A stretch of DNA of 64,000 nt from Bifidobacterium sp. ESL0790 (GCF_029395435.1 NZ_CP113915.1:806001-870000); one strand, 5' to 3'; shown: positions 50,436 to 60,319, counted from the stretch's first letter. Notes: a model not told the origin generated them from the letters alone. Made by a program: numbers and translations.

Positions 50436-52772
50436 ATGGCCGAGAAGGAAGCAGACAACTATTCGTCTCGCGTGCTGGGTTGCGAGGTCAGCGACGACGC
50501 CCTCGACCCGCTTGAGCCGATCGTGAGGGTCTGCCGCGGCCATTACCCGGACGCCAACCTCGACGTGCTCGAACAAGCCTACCGCCGCGCGGTCTACCAG
50601 CACCGCAACCAGCGCCGCCGCTCGGGCGAGCCCTACATCATCCACCCGCTGGCCGTCGCCCAGATCCTGGCCGACCTCGGCATGGGGCCGAAGGTCGTGG
50701 CCGCGGGCCTCTTGCACGACACGGTGGAGGACACGGACTACACGCTCGACCAGTGCCGCGAGGAGTTCGGCGACACCGTGGCCGGCCTGGTCGACGGGGT
50801 CACCAAGCTCACCAAGATGGACGTCGGCGATTCGGCGCAGGCCGAGACCATCCGCAAGATGGTGGTGGCCATGAGCCGCGACGTGCGCGTGCTCGTCGTC
50901 AAGCTGGCCGACCGTCTGCACAACGCTCGCACCTGGCGTTACGTCAAGCCCTCGAACGCCCAGCGCAAGGCCCGCGAGACCCTCGACGTCTACGCGCCCC
51001 TGGCCAACAGGCTGGGCATGAACGCCATCAAGACCGAGCTTGAGGAGCTGAGCTTCAAGGTCCTCTATCCCAAGATTTATAACGAAATCGTCGTCCTGGT
51101 CAACCGCCGCGCCGGCCAGCGCGACGTGTATCTCAAGCAAATTGTCAGTGAGATCAACGAGGACCTCGCCGACCAGCACATCAAGGCCACCGTCACCGGC
51201 AGGCCAAAGGACTATTTCTCGATTTACCAGAAGATGATCGTGCGCGGCCACGATTTCTCCAATATCTACGACCTGATCGGCGTGCGCATCATCGTCGACA
51301 CCATCCAGGACTGCTACGCGGTGCTCGGCGCCGTGCACGCCCGCTGGAGCCCGGTGCCGGGGCGGTTCAAGGACTACATCGCCATGCCGAAGATGAACAT
51401 GTACCAGAGCCTGCACACCACCGTGGTGGGTCCCGGCGGCAAGCCCGTCGAGATTCAGATCCGCACCTGGGACATGCACCGGCGCAGCGAGTTCGGCATC
51501 GCCGCCCACTGGAAATACAAGGAGAACGGCCAGGCCGGGCGCAAGTTGAGCGCCCCCGACAAGCAGGACCGCCAGCGAGAGGCCGACGAGGCCAACGAGG
51601 GCAAGGAGCTCAGCGAAGCCGACAACCTCAAATGGATCCAGCGGCTGGCCGACTGGACCAGCGAGACCCCCGACTCCGACGAGTTCCTCGGCTCGCTCAA
51701 GGAGGACCTGGGCTCGGCCGAGGTCTATGTGTTCACGCCCAAGGGCAAGATCATCTCGCTGCCGGCCAAGGCCACGCCCATCGACTTCGCCTACGCGGTG
51801 CACACCGAGGTGGGCCATCGCACCATGGGCGCGCGCGTCAACGGCCGTCTTGTGCCGCTCGACACCGTGCTCGAAAGCGGCGACACCGTGGAGGTGCTCA
51901 CCTCCAAATCCGAGACCGCCGGCCCCTCGCGCGACTGGCTGAGCTTCGTCAAAAGCCCCAAGGCGCGCAACAAGATACGCCAGTGGTTCAGCAAAGAGCG
52001 CCGCAGCGAGGCCATCGACGAAGGCAAGGACGAGCTCACCCGCGCCATGCGCAAGCGCAGCCTGCCCATCGCCTCGCTCCTGACGCCACAGGCCCTGGTC
52101 GGCATCGCCGACGAGCTCAACTTCGACAACGCCGACGCCGTGTTCGCCGCCATCGGCGACGGAAGGGTCTCCACACAGAACGTCATCTCCCGGCTGGTCA
52201 AGGACGCCGGCACCGACGAGGTGGCCGCCGACGTGGAGCAGGAGGAGCTGCCGCTCAAGCGCATCGAGCGCAAGACCAAGAAGACCAGCAAGCTCGGCGT
52301 CTCCGTCAAGGGCGTGGGCGACGTGTGGGTCAAGCTCGCGCGCTGCTGCACCCCGGTGCCCGGCGACAAGATCGTCGGCTTCATCACCCGCAACCAGGGC
52401 GTCTCCGTGCACCGCGCCGATTGCCAGAACATGCTCGACCTCGAGAAGCACCAGGCCGACCGCGTCGTCGAGGTGGAATGGACCAGCGCCAAGGGCCTCT
52501 TCATGGTCAAGATCCAGGTGGAGGCGCTCGACCGCCCGCACCTGCTGAGCGACGTCACCCAGGTGCTCTCCGACCACGGGGTCAACATCATCAACGCCAC
52601 CGTCTCCACCGGCTCCGACCGCGTGGCGATCAGCCAGTTCGAGTTCGAGATGGCCGACCCGCAGCATATGAACACGCTGCTCAACGCGGTGCGCAAGATC
52701 GACGGCGTCTTCGACGTCTACCGCATCACCGGCGCGAAGGATTCCGCCGAGCCGCGCATGCGCAAGATGTGA
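50436..52772 (+). CDS. rel: Bifunctional (p)ppGpp synthetase/hydrolase
   Basis: The 778-residue RelA/SpoT protein has a hydrolase HD domain (LLHDTVEDTDYTL near residue 95). A synthetase domain follows (YDLIGVRIIV and RFKDYIAMPKMNMYQSLHTT, about 275-330). A TGS domain lies at about 430 (VYVFTPKGKIISLPAKATP), a zinc-finger-like CC segment at about 635 and a C-terminal ACT domain (about 690-765). HD residues are intact, so both activities are likely. ATG 50436 follows AAGGAGG. Confidence 0.96.
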   Translation: MAEKEADNYSSRVLGCEVSDDALDPLEPIVRVCRGHYPDANLDVLEQAYRRAVYQHRNQRRRSGEPYIIHPLAVAQILADLGMGPKVVAAGLLHDTVEDTDYTLDQCREEFGDTVAGLVDGVTKLTKMDVGDSAQAETIRKMVVAMSRDVRVLVVKLADRLHNARTWRYVKPSNAQRKARETLDVYAPLANRLGMNAIKTELEELSFKVLYPKIYNEIVVLVNRRAGQRDVYLKQIVSEINEDLADQHIKATVTGRPKDYFSIYQKMIVRGHDFSNIYDLIGVRIIVDTIQDCYAVLGAVHARWSPVPGRFKDYIAMPKMNMYQSLHTTVVGPGGKPVEIQIRTWDMHRRSEFGIAAHWKYKENGQAGRKLSAPDKQDRQREADEANEGKELSEADNLKWIQRLADWTSETPDSDEFLGSLKEDLGSAEVYVFTPKGKIISLPAKATPIDFAYAVHTEVGHRTMGARVNGRLVPLDTVLESGDTVEVLTSKSETAGPSRDWLSFVKSPKARNKIRQWFSKERRSEAIDEGKDELTRAMRKRSLPIASLLTPQALVGIADELNFDNADAVFAAIGDGRVSTQNVISRLVKDAGTDEVAADVEQEELPLKRIERKTKKTSKLGVSVKGVGDVWVKLARCCTPVPGDKIVGFITRNQGVSVHRADCQNMLDLEKHQADRVVEVEWTSAKGLFMVKIQVEALDRPHLLSDVTQVLSDHGVNIINATVSTGSDRVAISQFEFEMADPQHMNTLLNAVRKIDGVFDVYRITGAKDSAEPRMRKM

Positions 52773-52830
52773 GCTAGAACAAGCCAGAACAAGTCGTCAC
52801 AAGCCTTCATAAGTCATCAAGGCAAACCAA

Positions 52831-52880
52831 AAGGGCCATCACCATTCGCTTTCCAGCGTTGGTGATGGCCCTTGTGATTC
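52831..52880. terminator. Bidirectional terminator between rel and the cyclophilin gene
   Basis: A perfect 14-bp stem AAGGGCCATCACCA (52831-52844) / TGGTGATGGCCCTT (52860-52873) lies between convergent genes, with A-rich DNA on one side. Confidence 0.85.
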
Positions 52881-52905
52881 CTAAATCATTCAGACTATCG
52901 AAGCC

Positions 52906-53445
52906 TTACTTCACGACCTCCACGGAGACGATACCCGCGGGCTCGAGCGGCATGTCGCTGCCGTCGGTGGGCAGGGCCTCGAGCTTCTTGACCACGGCCT
53001 TGGAGGCGTCGTCCGCCACCTCGCCGAAGATCGTGTGGTGGCCGTTGAGCCACGGGGTGGGCACGGTGGTGATGAAGAACTGCGAGCCGTTGGTGCCGTG
53101 GACCTTGCCGTCGGGGCCGCGGCGTACGCCGGCGTTGGCCATCGCGAGCTTGAAGGGCTCCTCGAAGGTCAGGCCAGAGACGATCTCGTCGTCGAAGTTG
53201 TAGCCCGGGCCGCCGGTGCCGTTGCCCAGCGGGCAGCCACCTTGGATCATGAAGTCCTTGATGATGCGGTGGAAGGTCAGGCCGTCGTAGAAGGGGTCGT
53301 GCGATTTCTCGCCGGTCTCCGGGTTCGTCCACTCCTTCTCGCCGGTGGCGAGTCCGATGAAGTTCTTGACGGTCTCCGGGGTCTTGTCGTCGAAGAGGTT
53401 CAGGGCGATGTCGCCCTCTGTGGTGTGCATGATTACTTTGGTCAT
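52906..53445 (-). CDS. Peptidyl-prolyl cis-trans isomerase, cyclophilin type
   Basis: The 179-residue cytoplasmic cyclophilin catalyses proline isomerisation in protein folding. Active-site patterns are [13 protein letters not shown] and [17 protein letters not shown]. The start at 53445 opens with [18 protein letters not shown]; the longer upstream frame crosses promoter DNA. No signal peptide. Confidence 0.95.
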   Translation of the reverse strand: MTKVIMHTTEGDIALNLFDDKTPETVKNFIGLATGEKEWTNPETGEKSHDPFYDGLTFHRIIKDFMIQGGCPLGNGTGGPGYNFDDEIVSGLTFEEPFKLAMANAGVRRGPDGKVHGTNGSQFFITTVPTPWLNGHHTIFGEVADDASKAVVKKLEALPTDGSDMPLEPAGIVSVEVVK

Positions 53446-53651
53446 GGTTAATATGCTCCCACTTTGTTCGGACGAGGCGCGCCAAAGAATGCGACAAATC
53501 GTTGGAATCTGGCCATTCTCGTACCCGCTATAACGAACGCCGATAGGATTTTCGGGCCCGCGCACCGTGTCGTGGGGCCGAAAGTAGGTATGGTTGCCAG
53601 AGCACGACAACCATGTCAATGATCACGTCAGTCACGAGAAAAGGGAGAAGA

Positions 53652-54668
53652 ATGGCATCCACAGAATCGAACCAGCAGCCCGGCACCCCCGGCAAAGGCT
53701 CCGCGCCGTTGGACCTCAACGGCCCGCAGGAGCCGGTGCGGGTCAACCACACCGCACGCAACATCGTCATCACCGTCGTGGTGGTGGCCCTGGTGGCGGT
53801 GATCGCGTTCTTCGGCTACCGTGGCTTCGCCGGCAAGCAGACCGCCGCCGCCAAGGGGTCCAAGGAGAACTCGGTCAAGATCGGCGTGGTCGGCAAGACC
53901 AGCCCGGAATGGCCGATCTTCAAGGCCGCCGCGCAGAAGCAGGGCATCTATGTCGACCTGGTCGATTTCCAGGACTACACCTCCGAGAACCCGGCTCTGG
54001 ACGCCGGCGACCTCGACATGAACGAGTTCCAGCACATCCTCTACCTGGCCGACTACAACCTGAAGAACCACAAGGACCTGCAGCCCATCGGCGGCGTGGC
54101 CCTCTATCCGCTGGGCGTCTACTCCACCAAGGCCAAGAGCGTCAAGGACGTGCCCGCCGGCTCCGAGGTGCCGATTCCCAACGACGAGACCAACCAGGCG
54201 CGCGCCATCGGCGTGCTCGACCAGGCCGGCCTGATCAAACTCAAGCACCCCTGGACGCCGTTCACCGATCCCAGCGACATCGACACCGAGACCTCCAAGG
54301 TCAAGGTGACGCCGCTGAAGGCCGAGCAGGTGGCCAACAGCCTCAAGGACCCGCAGGTGGGCGCCGGCGTGATGAACACGCACTATGTGCGCGACGCCGG
54401 GCTCAAGGCCTCCGACGCCATCTACAAGGACGACGCCACCAAGAAGGAATCCAGGCCCTACATCAACATCTTCGTGGTGCGCAAGGCCGACGTCAACAAC
54501 CCGGTCTACCAGAAGCTCGTCAAGATCTACCAGACCCAGCCGATCTTCGACCAGCTGATGAAGATCTCCGACAACTCCGCCTCGCTGGCCAACCACTACA
54601 CCGCCGCCGACCTGCAGAAGATCATGCGCCAGGTGCAGGCTCAGGAGAAGGCCTCCTCGAAGAAGTGA
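53652..54668 (+). CDS. metQ: Methionine-type ABC transporter substrate-binding protein (NlpA/MetQ family)
   Basis: The 338-residue protein has a hydrophobic helix near residues 38-58 (NIVITVVVVALVAVIAFFGY) followed by an NlpA lipoprotein-family domain (VKIGVVGKT, VDLVDFQDYTSENPALDAGD, LDMNEFQHILYL). There is no lipobox cysteine, so the protein is anchored by the helix instead of a lipid. ATG 53652 follows AAGGGAG. It opens the importer set with metN and metI; a large hairpin lies between it and metN. Substrate methionine is inferred from the family. Confidence 0.88.
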   Translation: MASTESNQQPGTPGKGSAPLDLNGPQEPVRVNHTARNIVITVVVVALVAVIAFFGYRGFAGKQTAAAKGSKENSVKIGVVGKTSPEWPIFKAAAQKQGIYVDLVDFQDYTSENPALDAGDLDMNEFQHILYLADYNLKNHKDLQPIGGVALYPLGVYSTKAKSVKDVPAGSEVPIPNDETNQARAIGVLDQAGLIKLKHPWTPFTDPSDIDTETSKVKVTPLKAEQVANSLKDPQVGAGVMNTHYVRDAGLKASDAIYKDDATKKESRPYINIFVVRKADVNNPVYQKLVKIYQTQPIFDQLMKISDNSASLANHYTAADLQKIMRQVQAQEKASSKK

Positions 54669-54711
54669 GATTCCCGGCCGCCCGCGTTCTTGGGGCGGCA
54701 TGAAAAGGCCC

Positions 54712-54758
54712 GCCTATGCGCCGTGCCCCGCCGATGGAAAGCGGGTCACGGCGCATAG
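54712..54758 (+). promoter_or_regulatory. Large intercistronic hairpin metQ-metN
   Basis: CCTATGCGCCGTG (54712-54724) pairs perfectly with CACGGCGCATAGG (54746-54758), and an inner CCCGC/GCGGG extends it. No T-run follows, so it more likely protects the metQ message or partly blocks read-through than ends transcription. Confidence 0.75.
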
Positions 54759-54854
54759 GTAGGCCATGGCGCATAATGGACGGGGCCTTCGGGCCCCCGC
54801 GTTCGTAGGGCCGGCAAAGGCAACGAGACACAGCAAGGAAAGGTGGGTGACCGG

Positions 54855-56057
54855 ATGGCAACGCCGATCATCGAACTCGACCACGTGGTCAAGGAGTTCA
54901 AGTCACGCTCAGCCGAGGGGAGGGGCGTGCGCGCGGTCGACGATGTGACCCTTTCGATCGAGAAAGGCGACATCTATGGCATCATCGGCTACTCCGGGGC
55001 CGGCAAATCGACGTTGGTGCGCATGATCAACGCGCTGGAACGCCCCACCTCGGGCTCCGTGCGCGTGCTTGGCGAGGACATCACCAACCTCAGCGAATCC
55101 AAGCTGCGCCCGGTGCGCCAGAAGATCGGCATGATCTTCCAGCAGTTCAACCTCTTCTCCACCAAGACGGTGGCCCAGAACATCGCCTATCCGTTGATGC
55201 TCGACCATTGGCGCAAGGACTACCAGGACAAGCGCGTCGCCCAGCTTTTGAAATTCGTGGGGCTCGAGGAGCACGCCGGCAAATACCCATCCCAGCTTTC
55301 CGGCGGCCAGAAGCAGCGTGTGGGCATCGCCCGCGCCCTGGCCACCAACCCGCAGATCCTGCTGGCCGACGAGGCCACCAGCGCGCTCGACCCGGAGACC
55401 ACCGGCGAGGTGCTCGACCTGTTGGAGCAGGTCAACAAGCAGCTCGGCGTCACCATCGTCCTGATCACCCACCAGATGAACGTGGTCCAGCAGATCGCCA
55501 ACCGCGTCGCCGTGATGAGCGAGGGGCGCGTGGTGGAGAGCGGCGACGCCTACAGCGTCTTCGCCGCGCCCCGCCAGGAGGTCACCAAGCGCTTCATCGC
55601 CACGGCCATCTCGGGGCTGCCCGACGCCGACCGCGTCGCCGACATGCACCGTCAGTGGGCCGGGCGCGTGGTCACGGTGCTTATCAGGCAAAAGGACGCC
55701 AAAGACTCGCGCAACGGCATGCTCACCTCGTCCTCGGGGCAGAACATCTCGGAGCTCATCGCCAAACACGGCGTCTCCACCAGCCTGCTCTACGGCGGCA
55801 TCGACACGGTCGCGGGCTCGGCCATCGGGGCCATGACCTATGAGCTGACCGACGGCGCGGGCGACGTTGACGCGTTTTTGAAGGAGCTCGCGTTGAACAG
55901 CGACGTATTTGACTTCGGCACCGCGCAGGCGCCTCGCGAATACGGCGACGCCGTGGCCCATCCGCTGGGCGGCGGATCCGGGAAGGCGAGTGCGAGTGAA
56001 GGCGTCGATTCCACGAACGGCGGGAGCGAAGACGAGAAGCGAGGGGAGAGCCGATGA
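54855..56057 (+). CDS. metN: Methionine-type ABC transporter ATPase
   Basis: The 400-residue ATPase has Walker A GYSGAGKST, the signature LSGGQKQR, Walker B ILLADEATSALDP and the H-loop THQMN. A NIL regulatory domain follows at about residues 265-345, the part of MetN that senses methionine. The last ~45 residues are Gly/Ser-rich. ATG 54855 is chosen; GTG 54843 is an alternative. The stop overlaps the metI start (ATGA). Confidence 0.94.
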   Translation: MATPIIELDHVVKEFKSRSAEGRGVRAVDDVTLSIEKGDIYGIIGYSGAGKSTLVRMINALERPTSGSVRVLGEDITNLSESKLRPVRQKIGMIFQQFNLFSTKTVAQNIAYPLMLDHWRKDYQDKRVAQLLKFVGLEEHAGKYPSQLSGGQKQRVGIARALATNPQILLADEATSALDPETTGEVLDLLEQVNKQLGVTIVLITHQMNVVQQIANRVAVMSEGRVVESGDAYSVFAAPRQEVTKRFIATAISGLPDADRVADMHRQWAGRVVTVLIRQKDAKDSRNGMLTSSSGQNISELIAKHGVSTSLLYGGIDTVAGSAIGAMTYELTDGAGDVDAFLKELALNSDVFDFGTAQAPREYGDAVAHPLGGGSGKASASEGVDSTNGGSEDEKRGESR

Positions 56058-56788
56058 ACGGCATTGATGTGATTACAGGCGCGGCCGCGGCCGGCCGCAA
56101 CGGCGTCGTCACCCTGGCGTCCAACCAGGACTGGTCGGTGTTGAAGCCGATGCTCTTCCAATCCATCGCCCAGACCCTCGAGATGGTCTTCGTCACCCTC
56201 GTCGTCGGCGGCATCCTGGGCCTCGTGCTCGGCGTGGTGCTCTACGGCACGCGCCCGGGCAACCTCTTCGAGAACTCGGTGGTCTACCGCGTGCTCGACA
56301 TCATCGTCAACATCGTGCGCCCCATCCCGTTCATCATCTTCCTGGCGGCCATCCAGCCGCTGACCATGAAGGTGGTCGGCACCTCCATCGGCACCATGGC
56401 CGCGATCTTCCCCATGGTCATCATGGCCACTTTCGCCACCTCGCGCCTGGTCGAGCAGAACCTCGTGCCCGTCGACTCGGGCGTGATTGAGGCGGCGCGG
56501 GCGATGGGCGCCTCCAAGCTCACCATCATCCGCACGGTGCTCATCCCCGAGGCACTCGGCCCGCTCATCCTGGCCTACGCGTTCCTGTTCATCTCGATCC
56601 TCGACATGTCGGCCATGGCCGGCTACATCGGCGGTGGCGGCCTCGGTAATTTCGCCATCTCCTACGGCTACCAGAAGTTCGATCCGACCGTCACCTGGAC
56701 CGCCGTGATCATCATGATCGTGCTGGTGCAGGTGGTGCAGGCCATCGCCAACGCCTTCGCCAAGCACATCCTCAAGCGCCAGGGATAG
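56054..56788 (+). CDS. metI: Methionine-type ABC transporter permease
   Basis: The 244-residue protein has five or six membrane helices and the EAA-type loop (EAARAMGASKLTIIRTVLIPEALGP, shown by VIEAARAMGAS). It forms the membrane channel with MetN. The 4-bp overlap with metN shows translational coupling. The 114-bp gap to the next gene holds no terminator. Confidence 0.94.
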   Translation: MNGIDVITGAAAAGRNGVVTLASNQDWSVLKPMLFQSIAQTLEMVFVTLVVGGILGLVLGVVLYGTRPGNLFENSVVYRVLDIIVNIVRPIPFIIFLAAIQPLTMKVVGTSIGTMAAIFPMVIMATFATSRLVEQNLVPVDSGVIEAARAMGASKLTIIRTVLIPEALGPLILAYAFLFISILDMSAMAGYIGGGGLGNFAISYGYQKFDPTVTWTAVIIMIVLVQVVQAIANAFAKHILKRQG

Positions 56789-56902
56789 GCGACCGGTTCG
56801 GCAGACGGCGCCATCGCGGAGCCTTCGCGGTGTCCGGCGTTCGGCGCGAGGAGAGCATAGGTTTGGGCGGCGCGAGCCGCAAGCAGAAAGTGAGTCATCT
56901 AT

Positions 56903-58072
56903 ATGAGTGAGAACCATATCGAACCAGTGCATATCGAGATCGGCGACGACATCCTCGCCGTGCGCCGCCACCTGCACCAGTACCCGGAGCTGGGTTTCAA
57001 GGAGTTCGAGACCACAAAGTACCTGCGCGGCCTGCTGACCGACCATGGCATCGAGGTGCTCGACACCGACCTGAAGACCGGATTGGTCGCCGAGATCAAG
57101 GGTGAGCATCCCGGTCCGCGCGTCGCGGTGCGCGCCGACATCGACGGCCTGCCGATCGTGGAGGCCACCGGCTCGCCCTACACCTCCAAGAACGAAGGCG
57201 TGATGATGGGCTGCGGCCACGACGTGCATGCCAGCGGCCTGCTGGCGGCGGCGTACTGGCTGGCCAACCACCGCGACCGCATCCACGGCTCCGTGGTCAT
57301 CCTCTTCCAACCTTCCGAGGAGACCAGCGAGGGCGCCCAGTACGTCATCCGCGTCGGCGCGCTCGGCAAGATCGACGCCATCATCGGCACCCACAACAAC
57401 CCCGACTACAAGCCCGGGCAGATCGCCGTCGGCGAGACCCCCATGATGGCCGGCTGCGTGCGCTTCCACGTCACCTTCAACGCCGATGGCACCCACGGCG
57501 CCTATCCCGAGGCCGGCACCGGCCCCATCGAGGCGCTCTCCTCCTCCATTCTCTCCCTGCAGACCATCGTCAGCCGCAACATCGCGCCCTTCCGTCCGGT
57601 GGTGCTCTCCGTCACCGAGATCCACGGCGGCGACGTGTGGAACGTGGTGCCCGCCCACGCCGGGTTCACCGGCACGGTGCGCTACTTCTACGAGGACGAC
57701 GGCAAGCTGGTCAAGCGCCGCTTCCGCGAGGTGGTCGAATCCACCGCCGCGGCCTACGGCATCACCGCCGACATCGACTACGACACCGTGGCCGGCCCGC
57801 TGGTCAGCGACAAGCATCTGGCGCAGGTCGTGGCCAAGGACGTGCCGGGCTACGCCGACTTGCAGCCGATCCACCCGTCGATGGGCGGCGAGGACTTCTA
57901 CAACTACACCACCCTGGCCCCGATGGTCTTCTCGTTCATTGGCTCCAACGGCGAGCCCGGCCACCACAACCTGCACTCCCCGGAGTTCGTGGCGCTGGAC
58001 GGGGCCATCGAGCCCACCGCCGAGTTCTACGTCAACGCCGCGTTGCGCGTGGCCGACGAGCTGGGGCAATAG
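56903..58072 (+). CDS. M20-family amidohydrolase
   Basis: The 389-residue metallopeptidase of the M20D group cleaves N-acyl amino acids or similar amides. The zinc ligands lie in MGCGHDVHASGLL and the catalytic Glu pair in FQPSEETSEGAQ; SMGGEDFYNYT completes the site. It follows metI closely on the same strand, so it may process an imported N-acyl or peptide-bound methionine; that link is inference from position. Cytoplasmic, no signal peptide. Confidence 0.9.
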   Translation: MSENHIEPVHIEIGDDILAVRRHLHQYPELGFKEFETTKYLRGLLTDHGIEVLDTDLKTGLVAEIKGEHPGPRVAVRADIDGLPIVEATGSPYTSKNEGVMMGCGHDVHASGLLAAAYWLANHRDRIHGSVVILFQPSEETSEGAQYVIRVGALGKIDAIIGTHNNPDYKPGQIAVGETPMMAGCVRFHVTFNADGTHGAYPEAGTGPIEALSSSILSLQTIVSRNIAPFRPVVLSVTEIHGGDVWNVVPAHAGFTGTVRYFYEDDGKLVKRRFREVVESTAAAYGITADIDYDTVAGPLVSDKHLAQVVAKDVPGYADLQPIHPSMGGEDFYNYTTLAPMVFSFIGSNGEPGHHNLHSPEFVALDGAIEPTAEFYVNAALRVADELGQ

Positions 58073-58252
58073 TTCGTTAGTTTCGTCCTTTTGCAAGATC
58101 GTCCTTCGATTCCGTGATGTCCTGCCGCATGTGGCGGACGCGCGGTGTCGAGGGACGATTGTTTTTACCTGCATGTGAGATAGCCGACATACCCGCCCGG
58201 CGCGCTGTGGATTCGGGAGTCCGCGCGCGCCGCCTGCGGTTATGATGGAGAC

Positions 58253-59959
58253 ATGACTCAACTTCGTTTCGCATTGGCCCAGATCGACACCTGCGTGGGG
58301 GACTTGGATGGCAACGCCGCCACCGCCCTGCAATTCACGCGCATGGCGGCCCTCAACCACGCCCAGGTGGTCGTCTTCCCCGAGATGACGCTCACCGGCT
58401 ACCCCATCGAGGACCTGGCCCTGCGCGCCACGTTCCGCAAGGCCGCCGCGGCCAAGGCCGACCAGTTGGCGCAGACGTTGGAAAAAGAAGGGCTGGGCGA
58501 GCTCTACGTGGTGGTCGGCACGGTCGGCTCCACGCTCGGCGGCGTCGACGACGCCAAGCCCACCAACCGCCTGGTCGTGCTGCACGGCGGAGCGGTGTGG
58601 TCCACCTACGACAAGCATTTCCTGCCCAACTATGGCGTCTTCGACGAGTTCCGCATCTTCGAGCCTGGCCAGCAGGCCGTGGTGCTCGACATCGACGGCG
58701 TGAAGGTCGGCGTGGCCATCTGCGAGGACATCTGGCAGGACGGTGGCCCCGTCGCGGAGTTGGCTTCGCAAGGCATCGACGTCTTGCTGACGATCAACGG
58801 CTCCCCGTATGAGGAAGGCAAGACCCATACGCGGCTTGATTTGGCCGTTCGCCGCGCGCATGAGGTTGACGCCCCGCTGATTTACGTCAATCAGGTCGGC
58901 GGTCAGGACGACCTTATCTTCGACGGCGGCAGCTTCGTGGTCGACCGCGACGGCACCCTCATCGAGCGTTCGCCGATGTTCATGGAGGACCTGAGCTATT
59001 TCGATTTCGATTCGCAAGCGGACAAGCAGGCCGTCGGCACGCTGGCCGACCTGCGCGACCCGGACGAGGAGGTCTACACCGCCTGCGTGCTGGGACTCAA
59101 GGATTATATGGCCAAGAACCATTTCCGCGGCGTCGTGCTCGGCCTCTCCGGCGGCATCGATTCCGCGCTGGTGGCGGCGATGGCGGCCGACGCGGTCGGC
59201 GGTGGGAACGTGCAAGGCGTCTCGATGCCCAGCATGTATTCCTCCGACGGCTCCAAGGACGACGCGGCCGATCTGGCCGCGAACATCGGCGCGCACTACG
59301 ACGTCCAGCCCATCGAGCCGCTCTTCAAGGCCTTCCAGGGCCAGCTCGGCCTCGACGGTGTGGCCGCCGAGAACCTGCAGGCCCGCATCCGCGGCGTCAT
59401 CGTCATGGCCTACTCCAACTCCAAGAACCTGCTGGCGCTCGCCACCGGCAACAAGTCCGAACTCGCCTGCGGCTACTCCACCATCTACGGCGACGCCGTG
59501 GGCGGCTACGCGCCAATCAAGGATTTGCTCAAGACCCGGGTCTGGGAGCTGTCCCGCTGGCGCAACAAGGCCGCGGCCGAAGGCATGGGCGTCGGCGGTC
59601 TCAAGATCGTCGGCAACGAGAACGGGGGACCGGGAGTGCCGCTCAAAGACGGCGTGATGATCCCCGTCGCCAGCATCGAGAAGGCCCCCAGCGCCGAGCT
59701 GCGCCCCGGTCAGAAGGATTCCGATTCCCTGCCCGAGTATGAGTTGCTCGACAAGGTCCTCGAGGCCTATATCGAGAAGGCCCACGGCCGCGCCGACCTC
59801 TTGGCCGATGGCTTCGACGAGAAGACGGTGGACACGGTGATGCGCTTGGTCGACCGCGCCGAATGGAAGCGCCGCCAATACCCGCTCGGCCCCAAGGTCA
59901 CCGCCCTGGCCTTCGGCCGCGACCGCCGCCTGCCGGTCACCAGCGCCTTCCGCGAATAA
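58253..59959 (+). CDS. nadE: Glutamine-dependent NAD+ synthetase
   Basis: The 568-residue enzyme amidates nicotinate adenine dinucleotide to NAD+. The N-terminal nitrilase-like glutaminase domain has the Cys nucleophile in VAICEDIWQ (about residue 157), with Glu and Lys partners upstream (FPEMTLTGYP, YDKHFLPNYG). The C-terminal synthetase domain has the ATP loop LSGGIDSAL (about residue 299). ATG 58253 is the first good start. Confidence 0.95.
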   Translation: MTQLRFALAQIDTCVGDLDGNAATALQFTRMAALNHAQVVVFPEMTLTGYPIEDLALRATFRKAAAAKADQLAQTLEKEGLGELYVVVGTVGSTLGGVDDAKPTNRLVVLHGGAVWSTYDKHFLPNYGVFDEFRIFEPGQQAVVLDIDGVKVGVAICEDIWQDGGPVAELASQGIDVLLTINGSPYEEGKTHTRLDLAVRRAHEVDAPLIYVNQVGGQDDLIFDGGSFVVDRDGTLIERSPMFMEDLSYFDFDSQADKQAVGTLADLRDPDEEVYTACVLGLKDYMAKNHFRGVVLGLSGGIDSALVAAMAADAVGGGNVQGVSMPSMYSSDGSKDDAADLAANIGAHYDVQPIEPLFKAFQGQLGLDGVAAENLQARIRGVIVMAYSNSKNLLALATGNKSELACGYSTIYGDAVGGYAPIKDLLKTRVWELSRWRNKAAAEGMGVGGLKIVGNENGGPGVPLKDGVMIPVASIEKAPSAELRPGQKDSDSLPEYELLDKVLEAYIEKAHGRADLLADGFDEKTVDTVMRLVDRAEWKRRQYPLGPKVTALAFGRDRRLPVTSAFRE

Positions 59960-59979
59960 AGCGGTGATGCAAGCGATGA

Positions 59980-60004
59980 CGGGCCGTGATTGATTCGCGG
60001 CCCG
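59980..60004 (+). terminator. Possible terminator after nadE
   Basis: The stem CGGGCCG (59980-59986) / CGGCCCG (59998-60004) has an 11-base loop. No clear T-run follows. Confidence 0.4.
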
Positions 60005-60091
60005 ATCGTCTTCGCTATACGGCAAGTGCGTGCGGGCGCATGACAATATCGGTTACGATTGAAGGGTTTTGAACCAGAAAAGGGGAGTGCG

Positions 60092-60319
60092 ATGGCCGAC
60101 AACGAACAGCGCGAGCAGGACCAGAACCAGAACGAGTGGTATTTCAACACCTCCACGGGCGAGCCGGAGCTGGGCAAGCTCTCGCCCGTCAACCAACGCA
60201 GCGGCCCCTACAAGTCCCGCAAGGAGGCCGAGGACGCCTGGAAGATCGCCAAGGAGCGCAACCTCATCTGGGATGAGGAGAACCGCAAGTGGAACGACTG
60301 GGGCGCCGGCAGGAAGTGA
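60092..60319 (+). CDS. Small conserved protein of unknown function
   Basis: The 75-residue hydrophilic protein has the pattern EWYFNTSTGEPELGKL, then GPYKSRKEAEDAWKIAKERN and WDEENRKWNDW. It recalls the small SPOR-like proteins found across actinobacteria. The ATG follows AGGGGAG. No membrane segment. A strong terminator follows, so it is a single-gene unit. Confidence 0.75.
   Translation: MADNEQREQDQNQNEWYFNTSTGEPELGKLSPVNQRSGPYKSRKEAEDAWKIAKERNLIWDEENRKWNDWGAGRK

Noticed and set aside
55838..60046. 1402-codon minus-strand open frame
   Set aside because: It lies antisense to metN, metI, the M20 gene and nadE, all with clear motifs. Its product is a His/Val/Gly/Leu-rich mix typical of the opposite strand of GC-rich genes.
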